Shown here: positions 23,786-35,110 of the stretch, piece by piece | Position numbering within the stretch: the stretch's first letter is position 1 | Layout: each line of letters starts with the position of its first letter | Assembly (NCBI RefSeq): GCF_001659605.2 | Contig: NC_035161.2 | Coordinates: 30,675,691-30,739,690, forward strand | DNA length: 64,000 bases | From: Manihot esculenta | Lineage: Eukaryota; Streptophyta; Magnoliopsida; Malpighiales; Euphorbiaceae | Reading direction: 5' to 3' | Notes under the pieces: model-generated | The model's database searches: none | What the model was told of the DNA's origin: nothing | The model's input: only the letters and a program-made list of their open reading frames with translations | Made by a program: the position numbers and the translations under genes

Positions 23786-26699
23786 TTCACTTGTCAATTG
23801 AAGGATGTCTTTTAGCGTCAAAGACAATTTGATTTAAGGCGTGTTGCCGAAATCTGTTTTAGGTGGTTTGTTTGTTTTTTCTTTTTTTTGACATTTTATT
23901 ATCACTGTTGCACTTATATTAATTGAATTATGGACAAATGTTAATTCTCTTTAATGCAGAATTTTACAAGTGATATCTTAGCGGAAAAATTTTACAAATC
24001 GAGCTTGAACTGCCTCTGTTATTAGGAAATTTACTTATTAATTATTTGGTTTGGAAAATATATTAAAAGGTTTAGATTTTAAAAAATATATTAATTAGCA
24101 TTTATGTATAATTTTAATTGTTAAGTTGTTTATTATGTAGTTTCCACGGTTTGGAATAATATATTAGTTAATTTTTTAATTTTATAAAAAATTAATTAAT
24201 TTTTTTTTATTTTTAATATTTAATAATAAAATTGATAAAAAAATTAAAAATAATAGATTTTTTAAAAAGTAAAAATATTTTAATGTATTTTTTTAAAATT
24301 AAAAAGTTAATTAATGAATTTTATTATAAAAATCAAATAGTAACTTCCTCTAAAATAAATTCATTCCTCATGTTGCTGGGATTTCAGATTACCTGAAATT
24401 GGTTTTTTTTTTTTTTTGAAAATTTCAAATTTAAGTACATCCCGAGTAGAAAGCAAATCGATTATATTTGTATGTGCTTTCTTATGAAATCAATTAAGAT
24501 GTATGCATAACCACTTCTTTTGTTTCCCTCATAAACAAGAAAAGCATTAGTCTATTCCCCCTCATCTAGCTGACTTAGCATGCGCTTGTAGATCATCACA
24601 TGAATATCACCTTTAACCTGGAAGCTCTTCATTGCGCAGACAACTCTCGTCCCCTTTACTGAACTCGAACAAGTAGCACTCAAACTCCTAACACTTGAAA
24701 AAGCTGAACTTAAAATGTTTTGTTTTCTGTTTGAGTTCAATATTTTTAGTTTCGAAGTTGTAATTTGATGATCCACTACAGGCAACTCAATTACGTGGCA
24801 GAACTAGTGTTTGGGGATTGATATTCACAAGGTTGGCACTATGTGTAAATGAAGGCATGGGATTTCTCTGCCACCTGGAGATTGCTTGAATGAAAGAGAT
24901 GAAATATCAAGGGGAATGTGTATGTGGACATTTAGAATGGCCACCAGCAGGCGCCTAGGCCTGAGCCTGGGCGTCACTGTGTTTAAAGGAGCGAGTAACG
25001 TAGTCTCCATGTTCATTAAACCCCATCTCATTACCCTCTCTTCTCTCGACTGAAAAGCAAAATAATAAATTCTTCTGGAAATTCTTCTTTCTAATGTGTG
25101 GATTCTGCAAATCTTCTTTCTAGCGTATCGTCCAGTGAACTTCTGGAAGCTAATTGGGTATAGTTTTTCATTCATTTTCTTTTGAATAAGCACAATTCTA
25201 GTGTTGTACTTAAAAAAAAAAAAAAAAAAGGAAATTATGAAGGTTTTTTCATCTTTGAACCTAAAGTTTCAATGTATGTAAGGTTAAAAATCTTCTTTGT
25301 GTTGGCTATGTTTTCATACCAATTGATAGCTTTACTGTCATGGTACGATGATGGAATAAGGCGGGTCTATGATTCTCAAATGAGACTAGTTGGAAGAGAG
25401 AGTAAACACAAACTTACTTGTATTATTAATTAAATGAAATCACTCTCTTATACTTATCCCACTTCCAGACATTAAATTAACAGATAAGATGACTCTTCAA
25501 TTCTGTAGTACATGAAATTATTCATGAATTATATACTCACGTGTTCACATATATTTACGTAAAATTCATGTTAATTTTCTAAACACACATGACTAAGAAA
25601 CATGCATTTCAATTCCTTCTCAAACACGATGAAACTTTCCTCTTCTTCTTCAGCTGCCAAAATGTTGATTAATACTCGATGTGTTAATTAACCCTAATAT
25701 CTTTGTCTCTCTCTTCACATATACACATTATATAAAAAGAAAAAGAAATGGGTCGTACTTGTCAAGGTTGAAGCGGCAACTACACCCCAGTTTTTTTTTT
25801 TTTTTTAATCCACATCAATCACATCTGGGTTGATTCCAGCTCTACGCCAACAGCCTTTAGAGAAGACGCCATTCTTTATTTTCTTTATATCCCTTACATA
25901 CATTCTGTGTCTCCATAGATTCATGCCCGTGTTTCTCGCTGATGTGCTCTCTACTATCTTTGAATTCCAAATCCCTTCTCTCACACGGCCCCAACTGCTC
26001 CAAAAAAGAAGCATTAATGAATCAAGTGTGAGCAGATCTGACACATGAGAGGAGCAATTTTTAAGAATGGGGCAGTTCTAGAGTTGGTATCAAAAAGGAC
26101 AATACAAAATGAATATGTACGTTAAAGTTTATATCATATAGTACAACACACCACACATCACTTGCCTATTCTTACTACTTAATTACCCTATGCACTGCAT
26201 GCTATTCACTTTATTTCACAGCAAATGCAACCACATCCCTCTCAACAACACCATATTCAAATATTGCACAATAGATCGGCCTAAAAGCCCATTGAGCCGG
26301 TTTCAGCTATGGTTTAAGGTCAAAAGGTGCACTCATAACCATCAAAGACATGCTGACACATTGCATTGATGAACAAACTTGGCATAACCAGAAGTTCAAC
26401 ATGGAACTGATCAACAGTCCAGCACCTCACTGATAGCCCCCAAAATTGAATCTTTGAATATTAATTATTTTGATTTGGGAAGAACTTGAGAGGCCATTCA
26501 TGATCCTTTCAACGGCAGGGTTAGGGCAAAGTGAAGTCCTTTTCATTATCTTTCTCTCTCCCACTTGTAAATTTTTTTATGTTTATGAGGAGGCCCAAGA
26601 GAGAGGAGCCATTATAAGAAGCACTACTGTATGATTGATTTGTGTTTGCAAATGCAAGTATGTTGAGTTAGATATCTGGTAGTGAGTGGTCTATGATAA

Positions 26700-26806
26700 T
26701 CTAGCAAAATAGGTGCTAAATCCATTCTAGCAAATTTTGAGCAAATTAAGTACTAAATATATGAACTTTCCAATTTCCATTCTAGCAAAATAGGTGCTAA
26801 ATCCAT
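26700..26806. repeat. 26-bp direct repeat pair
   Basis: TCTAGCAAAATAGGTGCTAA and the following ATCCAT occur identically at 26700-26725 and 26781-26806, with a partial third copy starting at 26724. A small local duplication. Confidence 0.85.
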
Positions 26807-27154
26807 CAACCATTATGCAGCACCAATATCGAATCTATTGATAGAGAGACGAATGAATTGTATAAAAGCCATTCTTTTAGGCCTTTTTCAATTCTCTTGA
26901 TCTTAAATACGTTAAGGGCTGAGAGGTCTCAATCATTAGTTCAGTAGTGTGCCTGTGAAGACAGTTAAATGGGAAAAGAGATTGCACAATGAAGGTAGAA
27001 TGAGTATCAGATTATGGGTATGGCAATTCCACGCCCATGTTGCTCAATGACTTCAGAGTTGCACTTGCACAGTGAAGGGTGATGCTCTCAACCTCCTACT
27101 GTTAGAAACCATGCATAAATGGCTATGACTTCCTCCTATAATGCCTTCTTATAA

Positions 27155-27307
27155 GCTCAACACTTGATGTTGGAGCATTTCATCATGGATGAGCTTCCGG
27201 TGAATGATGCAGAAGTTCAGGCCGCTGTTCTATTGGTTTTGAATAGAGCGACGGAAGATAAGCTCTTGAAAAATGAATTCTTTACTTGCATCCATAAATA
27301 CATCTAG
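27155..27307 (+). other. Small open frame of unknown status
   Basis: The frame is open from just after a TAA at 27152 to a TAG at 27305-27307. An ATG at 27185 would give 40 residues with a helical, protein-like composition (DELPVNDAEVQAAVLLVLNR). The peptide reads more like a coding exon than like the AT-rich surroundings. No family is recognised, no partner exon was found, and chance is not excluded. Confidence 0.2.
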
Positions 27308-28243
27308 AGAAGCAAATTCGCTAGGTTATCTTTATTAAGAGGTTGAGGAAGTTCCTTCTTGCTTTCTTCCATCGCCTCTCTTCTACTGGCTGATTTTGAT
27401 TTCTGGCATCTAATTTATGAATTCTTAATTGTTTTTCTTTTTTCTTTTTTTAAAAAATCTAAGAGGGTGTAACCGAATTACTCAATTCAAAAATTTAAAT
27501 TTGCAGGAGAGAATGTAAACGTTTATGATCAGTATATAAATTTTGGGAATCAAAATATGAATTTTAGACTTTTGTTTTTAATTGAATTTTATACCTTCTC
27601 ATTTAAAGAGATACTTAAATTGTAAGAGAGAGTTTCAAGATTTTTTTTTATATATGTAAGTTTGCTGGGTAATTTTCATTATATGAAATCATAGCATGCC
27701 CAGCCAGCTCCCTAAACACATTCTTTTCTTTTCTTTCTTCTTTCAAAGTTGCTTTCACATCCTATTTGAAGCTTAATTGTTTGATGGTATTAATTATTAC
27801 TGTTGATAAATTAATTTTCTCTTTTTAGACGAAAACTTTCATCTATACACTAACTATTTTCTACAAAATTCATAGTATACCTAGTAAACTCATGATCGTT
27901 CAAGAATATCTAGGCATGTGCAGAAATAACCACAAGCTACTCCAACACTAATGGAAACTACAAGCTTTAGAAACTTGCTTCTAAACCATTTAATTTGAAG
28001 AACTCCGATGTAAGAAAACAAGCGTACTATAATATCTAGCTAGAGCATCTTCATATTTACATTTCGAGAAAATAGACATAAAGAAGAAGAAGCAGGAGAT
28101 GTAGAAGAATTATAAGTAGCGAGAACTCGGTTCCTTGCAAGCTCCAGGAAATGAAATACGTCAAAACTTTGCTTCAACTTCATGGATATGTATGGCGATG
28201 ATGGTGGATGATAGGAATTAGTAATACCTCCACTGAAATAACT

Positions 28244-28390
28244 CTAGTCATGCCAGCAGAGAAGCATGACTATGCACCTCCTGATAATGTAGAGTCTTCC
28301 TTTCTGTTCTCTAAGGTAGCCTCCAAGACTTCTATTACTACATGACATCTTCTTCTTGGAGCCTTTCATGGTTGCTCTGTTCATCTTCAT
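28244..28390 (-). CDS. DVL/RTFL (DEVIL/ROTUNDIFOLIA-like) small peptide
   Basis: DVL/RTFL peptides are short plant-specific regulators of polar cell proliferation, acting at the plasma membrane; overexpression in Arabidopsis gives short, broad organs. This is an intronless 48-residue frame on the minus strand. An in-frame TGA directly upstream (two codons before) fixes the first ATG at 28390. The N-terminal half is basic (MKGSKKK). The C-terminal half is the family signature: [20 protein letters not shown] followed by LCWHD. It resembles DVL1-type members, which have YMKEQKGRIYIIRRCMVMLL. A TATA box lies about 140 bp upstream. The exact paralogue is not assignable. Confidence 0.93.
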   Translation of the reverse strand: MKMNRATMKGSKKKMSCSNRSLGGYLREQKGRLYIIRRCIVMLLCWHD

Positions 28391-28528
28391 TTTTCACTTT
28401 ACTATTATTGTAAAAAACTACACTCTTGCTTTTCTGCCTTTTTGGGACAGAGGAAGAGGAAGAGGAAGAGAGATGATTGTTGAAATGAAGACTCGATCTG
28501 AAGTGAGAAGACGAAGGAGTAAGTGCTC

Positions 28529-28536
28529 TTTATAAA
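28529..28536 (-). promoter_or_regulatory. TATA box of the DVL/RTFL gene
   Basis: TTTATAAA (minus sense TTTATAAAGAGC) sits about 140 bp upstream of the DVL ATG. It predicts a start near 28500 and a 5' UTR of roughly 110 bases. The surrounding DNA is GC-richer than the intergenic average. Confidence 0.55.
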
Positions 28537-29195
28537 GGGAGGGTGTGTGGTCCAAGAACCCACAAGAACATGAACGTAGCCCCTCCCCCACCCAACCCAA
28601 AATTCTTGATTCTTGTCTCTCTGGATGCCACATCATCCTCTCTGCACCAACATTTATGATATTGGTATCAACCACCAAGACAAATGGTCGGCAGCTCATT
28701 GCTTCTTGATATTAATTTTTTTTTAGTCCCCCTTTTTTTTCTAAAAAGAAATTAGCAATAAAGCTCTTAGATATTTGGACAATTTCCATGCGTGTTTTGA
28801 TGGACGGAAAAATAGTTTATTGTGGGAAGAAGCTTTGATGTTTCCTCGATCGTCATGTCCTTGCACTGCATTTTTTTTACTTCTGGCATATCATTAGCAA
28901 CCATCTCTTTGCAAACCATGCTGTCCACACTTACCAAGAAAGAAGGAACCCCAAGTATTCCTCTCACCTTTTTCTCTTAGCCCATGTAAATGAGACATTT
29001 TCCAGGAAAATTTTCCAATTTATATTGATTTTGCTTGTGCCCATTTGCTATTATTATATATATTTATGAGCTAAGGATGATATATTATAATTGGGAGAGT
29101 ACTTGTGGATACTAATTCGATTCAATCTTATTGAAAATGAGTTTAAATGGTGTTTAATAGGATTTGAAACTAATTCGAATAAATAAAACAATTCA

Positions 29196-29387
29196 CAATT
29201 AGTTGAGTTTCAAGTTTATTGCTTTAAAAAATCTCCTACTATATCAGTTAGAATGTAGTGTTATTAAACCCTAAACCTAATTAAAAACTCCCAATTAGTT
29301 AAGATCAAGTTTATTGCTTTAAAAAATCTGCTACCATGTCAGTTGGAATGGAGTGTTATGTTATTAAACCCTAAACCTAATTTAAAA
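29196..29387. repeat. Tandem duplication, about 96-bp period, two copies
   Basis: CAATTAGTT(G/A)AG starts at 29196 and again at 29292. Both copies continue through AAGTTTATTGCTTTAAAAAA and end with TTATTAAACCCTAAACCTAA. Differences are a few substitutions and short indels, so the duplication is not very recent. Confidence 0.9.
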
Positions 29388-30347
29388 ACATGGCTTCTCC
29401 TGTTTTCAGTTGTGATTCTGCACTCTTTCAATAACTCCCATATCCTTCTTTCCTCGTTCTCTTTTCTCAAACCCTAATCCTTGCTTTCAACACCTGCACC
29501 ACGAGCTTTTTTCCTCCATCGCCTCTACTTTTCTTTCCAGTCTTCTTTCGTCATCTCCACGACGTCGCTTCTATTATTCTTCTCGTCGCCGCTGCTTTCA
29601 CAATCACAAGAGGATAGAGATAGAGTTGCCTAGCTTCATAGTTTATTCTTTAATATGCGTGACTGAATCTTGTAAATTTCATCTTCTTATAATTTTGTGC
29701 TTTTGTATTTTTTTAATTTTTTTTTATATAATCACAATTAATTTTAAATTTAATGACACTAAATCATGTTCGTACTAAATCAATCCATCAAAAAATAAAA
29801 TACTCTCGGTAAGTATTTGCTTTACTTCCGATAAGTATTTGCTTTATTTTTGAGAATCGAATAGTAAAACTCATGTAAGGAGAAAAGTACTTATACATAA
29901 ATAAAAAATTTTTACATTAAATTTTTTAACACCAAAAGAGCTGGTCTGGTCTAATATTAAAGCTAAGACCCAACAAAAACCCCATTAACCATAGAAAATA
30001 AGAATATATTTTGAAGAGAAAACCTCATATCTATTTTTAGCAGATTTGATATATTTATTTTTAAAAAAAAAAACACAAAAAAATAGAATTTTAAAAAGTT
30101 TTTTCTTTAAAAAATGCCAATCAAAAGAAAAGGTGGGAGCTGCCCCCAAAAGAAATCTTAGGGAAAGAAAGGTGGAGGCAGAAATAAAGAATAAGAAAGG
30201 AAGAAAAAGGGAGGAGGCATATAAAATTTGAAAAATCGTTTCTTACATATTTAAAAGATTAGACTCGATTTATTTTATTAATATGGTATTTAATTCAATT
30301 TTTTTATCTTAATGTTGAGCATGTTAATATTGAACTTTTTTTTTTAG

Positions 30348-30400
30348 ATCTCTCAAATTTATTCAAATGCACTTATCACTAGATTAAATTTGTGAGTCCA
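30348..30400. repeat. Dispersed short repeat, copy 1
   Basis: ATCTCTCAAATTTATTCAAA, then TGCACTTATCACTAGATTAA and ATTTGTGAGTC. Related copies are at 35066-35110 and 52181-52215. Probably the edge of an old interspersed element. Confidence 0.5.
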
Positions 30401-32454
30401 ATATTGAACTGTTTGATGTATTTTCTTATATTAGTTAGATATAAAAATAAAATCATTTTGTACAAAGATTTGGGCTAACTCCTTTCTTTTGAAAAAAAAA
30501 AAAAGAAAAAGGCTTTTCCCAATTCATTTTAGGAATGAAATTCTATTGGAGGTTCCCAATGAATAAATGAGCAGCTCTTATAATGAAGAAAACAAGGGGA
30601 CATTAATTAAGATAAACAATTGAATGCTCAAAGCTCAAAAAATTGCCTTATGATTTGGACAGATCTTTTAATCTAATCATTACTTAAATCTATGATTAAC
30701 TTAATCAACATCAAGCAAACCATAATCCCACATGTCTTCTCTTGTGCTCCTCCCAATTCAATTAACAGAAAATTACATGGTCCCTGAAATTCCACGTACG
30801 CTGCCTCAATCTACACTTGTTTGCAGTCAACTCCCTCTCCTTAATTGCCAATTTTAGCTACCATAGTCTCTCACATTTTAACCCTTGATTTTTTTTTCAT
30901 AAAAAAATGTGAATGTGATATTTAAAATTTCTCTTTGTTTTTTCTCAGTTATATATATCTTGACTGTTGTTGATATTTTTCATGGATGAAGCACTATTCT
31001 TGATAATTTTAAAGGGTGCAACTGACCCACTAAAGAAAAAAATCACATAAATAGCCGATTACGGTGGCTGGCCAACCCAACCATGGAGAAAAATAATAAA
31101 GGCACCTACCCTTATCCACTTGGCCCATCAAGAATTTGCCATGCCCATTGCAAGGTGGGTAGGGTCAAATTTCATATGAACCTCAAGAAATTAAAAGGGA
31201 AAAAAAATTGAGTTTTGAATAAAGAAATATAAGGGGACAATGCATGCTAAATTAATCTGACATCGTTATGAAACAATGTTGTCTCGTGTGTTGGTTGCAT
31301 GCAGCTGGTTTTGTTTTGTATACAACAATAGAAAATTTGCAAGCTTGTAATGTGCATGGAAGACAACCAAGTCTTGCACGTGACAATCTCGTGAAGAAAT
31401 GGCCTGTGTCTTGGATATGGTAGACAACCTAGATTTTTTATTAGGTGCTCTTTTTTTTTTTCATTTTTCTTTTGATGGGTTATTAATATTCTTGGCAATT
31501 CCATCTGATTTTTACTTTTTAAAAGAATTTCAATATTAAGTTCTCGTATCTTTGTCTTGGTTTGTTCAAAGATAATTCATCCATGTCCGGACTTCAGACA
31601 TCTTACATATTGTACGATTCATTGAATTAAGATTGATCCAGTTTTCATCAACTTGGTGTTATGGTAATTAACGTAATTATAATTAAGGAATTAATGATGG
31701 TATCTTTTTCTTGATTTACACGAAAGATATTGGTAATTAGAAATTGGGGAGTTCATTGAACTAAGTCATCAGCTTGGCCAGTTTTGATTGAGTGAAGAAA
31801 TTTGAATTTTGGGCGAGGTCAACGTCAGAGATGTGCAGATACTTGTGGAATCAGTTTTGAAACTTTACATTCTGAGTATGTGGATGATATGGTTATGAGT
31901 TAATATTCACTGTAAATCAATGGAGATCTAATATCCGATTAATCACTGTAAATTTCATAGACAACAATTTCCCTTGCTTATTTGCGGATGCTCAGACCAA
32001 TCTGGAGATTTGGTTGCATCTGGCCAATTATTTGAAGCAGCCAATAGCACTCAAAGGAATTATTTATGCAAGCTTGGCTCTATGCAAATAATTAATAGTT
32101 AAAAGTAAGCCCTCGCAATTATTCGATCATTGAAAATAATTAATTTTGCACAGAATTATCAGTTTTGCTGATCATTGTCTACTTCTTCAATCAAGAATAC
32201 GCTTTGTTAAAATTAATACTAATAAAAAAAAATATTTTGCTTCAGAGATTTCTGATTTTTTTTTTTTTCTAAAGAGGGCTTCAGCAAACCTTGTCGGTCT
32301 CCCATGCGTGTATAAATGTGAAGGAAGGGAGGGATGATGGAATGAAAAGAAATTTTCAGTATAGTCTACAATAACATCAAATTTCATATGAAAGAGGATC
32401 GCTCAATAATAATAATAAAGAAAAATTTATCTAGATATAATTTATGATAGCGTG

Positions 32455-32830
32455 AGCAGTATTCGGTTTAAATTAAAAAAATTAATTAAATTTAATTAAT
32501 TTAAAATTTTGATTTAATTTTTTATTTATTTCGGTTCGATTCGATTTTTAATTTTAAAAATTTTAATTATTTCAATTTAATCCAATTTTGATTAGAAAAA
32601 AATTAAAAAAATCAAACCGAATCGATTAATGATAATTTTTATGTTATTAACTTATTTTTAATAATATTGAGAGATTAGATTATATTAAAATTAAAATACT
32701 TTAATTAAATTTTAAAATATTCAAATAAAAAATTTATTAAAAATTTAAATCCATTAAATCAAATTGAATAAAATTAGTTTAATTTAATTTAATTTAATTT
32801 TAAATCGAATCGATCTAATATTATGAACGT
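32455..32830. mobile_element. Degraded MITE with CGGTTCGATTCG-type ends
   Basis: The segment starts with GAGCAGTATTCGGTTT and contains CGGTTCGATTCGATTTTTAA and, in opposite sense, AAACCGAATCGATTAATG and TAAATCGAATCGATC. These phrases resemble a common dicot MITE class with GGTTCGGTTCG-rich inverted ends. The element is too decayed to give clean ends or a target duplication. Confidence 0.4.
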
Positions 32831-32859
32831 AAAACTTAAAGAGGGCCACTGATTTGTGG

Positions 32860-33010
32860 TTGGATTCACTGACGGGTGTGGAACTTTGAGGGCCTGAGTT
32901 GTGAGTGCAGGTTGCATACCAGTAGAGCTAACCACTGGTCCACTGCCATGCCATATCGGGCTTTAGCCACTGAGACTGAGCCATACCTGGGCTACCTAGT
33001 TAGCCCAGGC
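32860..33010 (-). repeat. Possible tRNA-derived SINE remnant with a perfect hairpin
   Basis: On the minus strand an A-box-like CCAGTGGTTAGCTCTACTGG (about 32922-32939) is followed about 45 bases on by a B-box-like AAGTTCCACACC (about 32875-32886), a spacing like pol III promoters. Next to it is a perfect 9-bp hairpin: arms CCTGGGCTA (32986-32994) and TAGCCCAGG (33001-33009), loop of 6. The block is far richer in GC than its surroundings. It does not fold as a complete tRNA by eye, so a SINE or tRNA relic is only a guess. Confidence 0.3.
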
Positions 33011-34184
33011 CGCTGCGGCTTTCTGCTATCTACCCTCTAATTTGCTGCCAAGTCAAATACAGTACAGGATCTCTCCACACCACTGACTCCTTGGTTCGTT
33101 GTATTTAGCGTAGGGCTTGTACTCGTTTATCTGATGGTAAGTTATCAACATCTAATTAAGTTAAATAATTATTTATTTAAAAATTTAGAGCGGCTGTATT
33201 ACAAAAATTAAACTGTTATGAATTTATAAAATATTTTTTTTTCATAAATATTTATTTATTTATATTTTAAAAATATCTTAATTCATAATAAATTAAGTTG
33301 AGATAAATATTTTTTAACGTAGGAGTTAGGAGAGTAACACGTGCTTAAACCAGATGTGTAGGTGGTTTATATAATCCAAATGAAAAGCATTGGAACTTTG
33401 AAAAGAGAATAGTGGCCCATTGGGCTCGATTATAGGCTTCAAAAGAATGATATGTTGATTTTAGAGGATATTTTTCCGTACAACAGTTATATGACCAATG
33501 TGGTAGTACTACAATCAATTCTTCTCAGTAAATTAGGTCTTAATTTAGACCGGACTTTGTAGGCCTTTGACCAATATTTATTGACTTTGAGTCCCTCTAG
33601 ACCTAATTATTGCACTATTGAATTTAATGTCTTTTTTAATATAACCACTTTTTATAAAAAATAAAAAAACAAACAGTGATACGATCAGACTATAAAATTA
33701 GACTTAATTTGTCATTATTATATTCTTGTTTATGTATAGAGTAAAAAAAACAAAAATCTCAAATCCACACTTTAAATATATGTTTTTTTTATTATTAGAT
33801 TCAATTTAAATTTTAAATTTTAGATTTTTACATTTTAATAAAAAATTTAATATTAATAAATTAAAATTCATTAATGTGAAACTATGTACATTTAAATAAA
33901 TTTAAGAAATTTTAAATTTTTATATTTTTAATTTTATTCTGTTAATTTTTAATTTTTTTTAAAAAAAATTCATTAGTGTAGAATATATTATTATTTTACA
34001 CTAATTAATTTTAAATTAAATTATAAGAGCATCAATTCACATAAAAATAAATTTTATAATACTAAACTAAATATTTACATAAAAAAATCATATTGTTATT
34101 ATTTACATTTTAAAAATTATACATAAATTTCAATATAAAATATTTAATTTAATAATTATTATACTCATATAATAATATAATAAT

Positions 34185-34256
34185 TAGGCATGATCGTTTC
34201 TCTATTTATTCTATAAAATTTTATTAATACAACCAGTAGTTTTATTTAAAAGAAAA
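34185..34256. repeat. Dispersed repeat, copy B
   Basis: Partner of 14543-14625: it shares AAATTTTATTAATACAA followed by CCAGTAGTTTTATTTA and the preceding ATGATCGTTTCT-like text. Confidence 0.5.
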
Positions 34257-35065
34257 AATCTCAACGCCTTCATTCTTAAATATTTCATTAAAGTTTAAAT
34301 AAGTTTGATTTTTAAATAAAATCAATTTTATTTTTAAATTTAAAATAAATCGTGACATAATAAGATGTTATTTTAATAATTTAAAATATTAAATTATAAA
34401 ATATGTAAAAATAAAAGTAGTAAATATTTTTAATATTTAAAATTACTAAATATAATATTTTATTAAATTAAAATTAATGTAAACTTAAATATAAAGTTTA
34501 AAATTTTATTTAATAAAAAAATTGAAATGGGTAAATTTAAACATGCTTACCATGTTTAAGGTTGATTTGGACTCTTTTTTTCATAAATATTCCTAGACAA
34601 ATCAAAGAAGAAATGTTAGATTTTAAGGATCAATTGCCTTTTCTCAACTACTATATTCATACCAATGAATGAGTTGTTCATAGAAATTCAAAGAATCCTC
34701 ATTAAAATAATTAAGATGGTGGTGGTGGTGGTGGGGCATATGATACATTTTCCCACTAGAATATCTTCTTGATTCCCAAAATCACACATTTTCCACTCGC
34801 CAAACAAAGCCTAGCAATAGCCTTTTTGATTCCTTGTTGGAAAAAGGAGAGTGCTTCATAAAAGTGTTAGCCTTAAAAACTGGCTTTTCAACATCACTAT
34901 ACACTAGCTTTTGTGCCTTTATATCTTGTTCTTTTTCTTCTTTAATTTGCCCATATGATTTGGTGGCCAAATCTCAGCCATATTTGATTTTTTGGATGTG
35001 GTGACTTCGTCATTTTGACCTGAAGATTTTTTTTAGATGGAAATTGAAAATTGAGAAGTAAAATC

Positions 35066-35110
35066 TGAAATCTCTAATATTTACTTATCATCGGGCTAAA
35101 TCTATGAGTT
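35066..35110. repeat. Dispersed short repeat, copy 2
   Basis: GAAATCTCTAATATTTACTT followed by ATCATCGGGCTAAATCTATG matches 30348-30400 in layout; the text before it also resembles the bases before 52181. Confidence 0.45.

Larger units (their letters stand above)
23786..28243. other. Gene-poor spacer between UMP1 and the DVL gene
   Basis: This AT-rich region has poly-T and poly-A runs at about 24404, 25213 and 25793. Minus-strand open frames at 24552-24785, 24825-25193 and 25805-26044 code for 77, 122 and 79 residues that I do not recognise; they lack splice context or family motifs. A 26-bp direct repeat lies at 26700-26725 and 26781-26806. No tRNA or miRNA precursor was recognised by eye. 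Confidence 0.4.

Noticed and set aside
25805..26044. 79-codon minus-strand frame as a peptide gene
   Set aside because: No signal peptide, family motif or promoter; composition gives no support.
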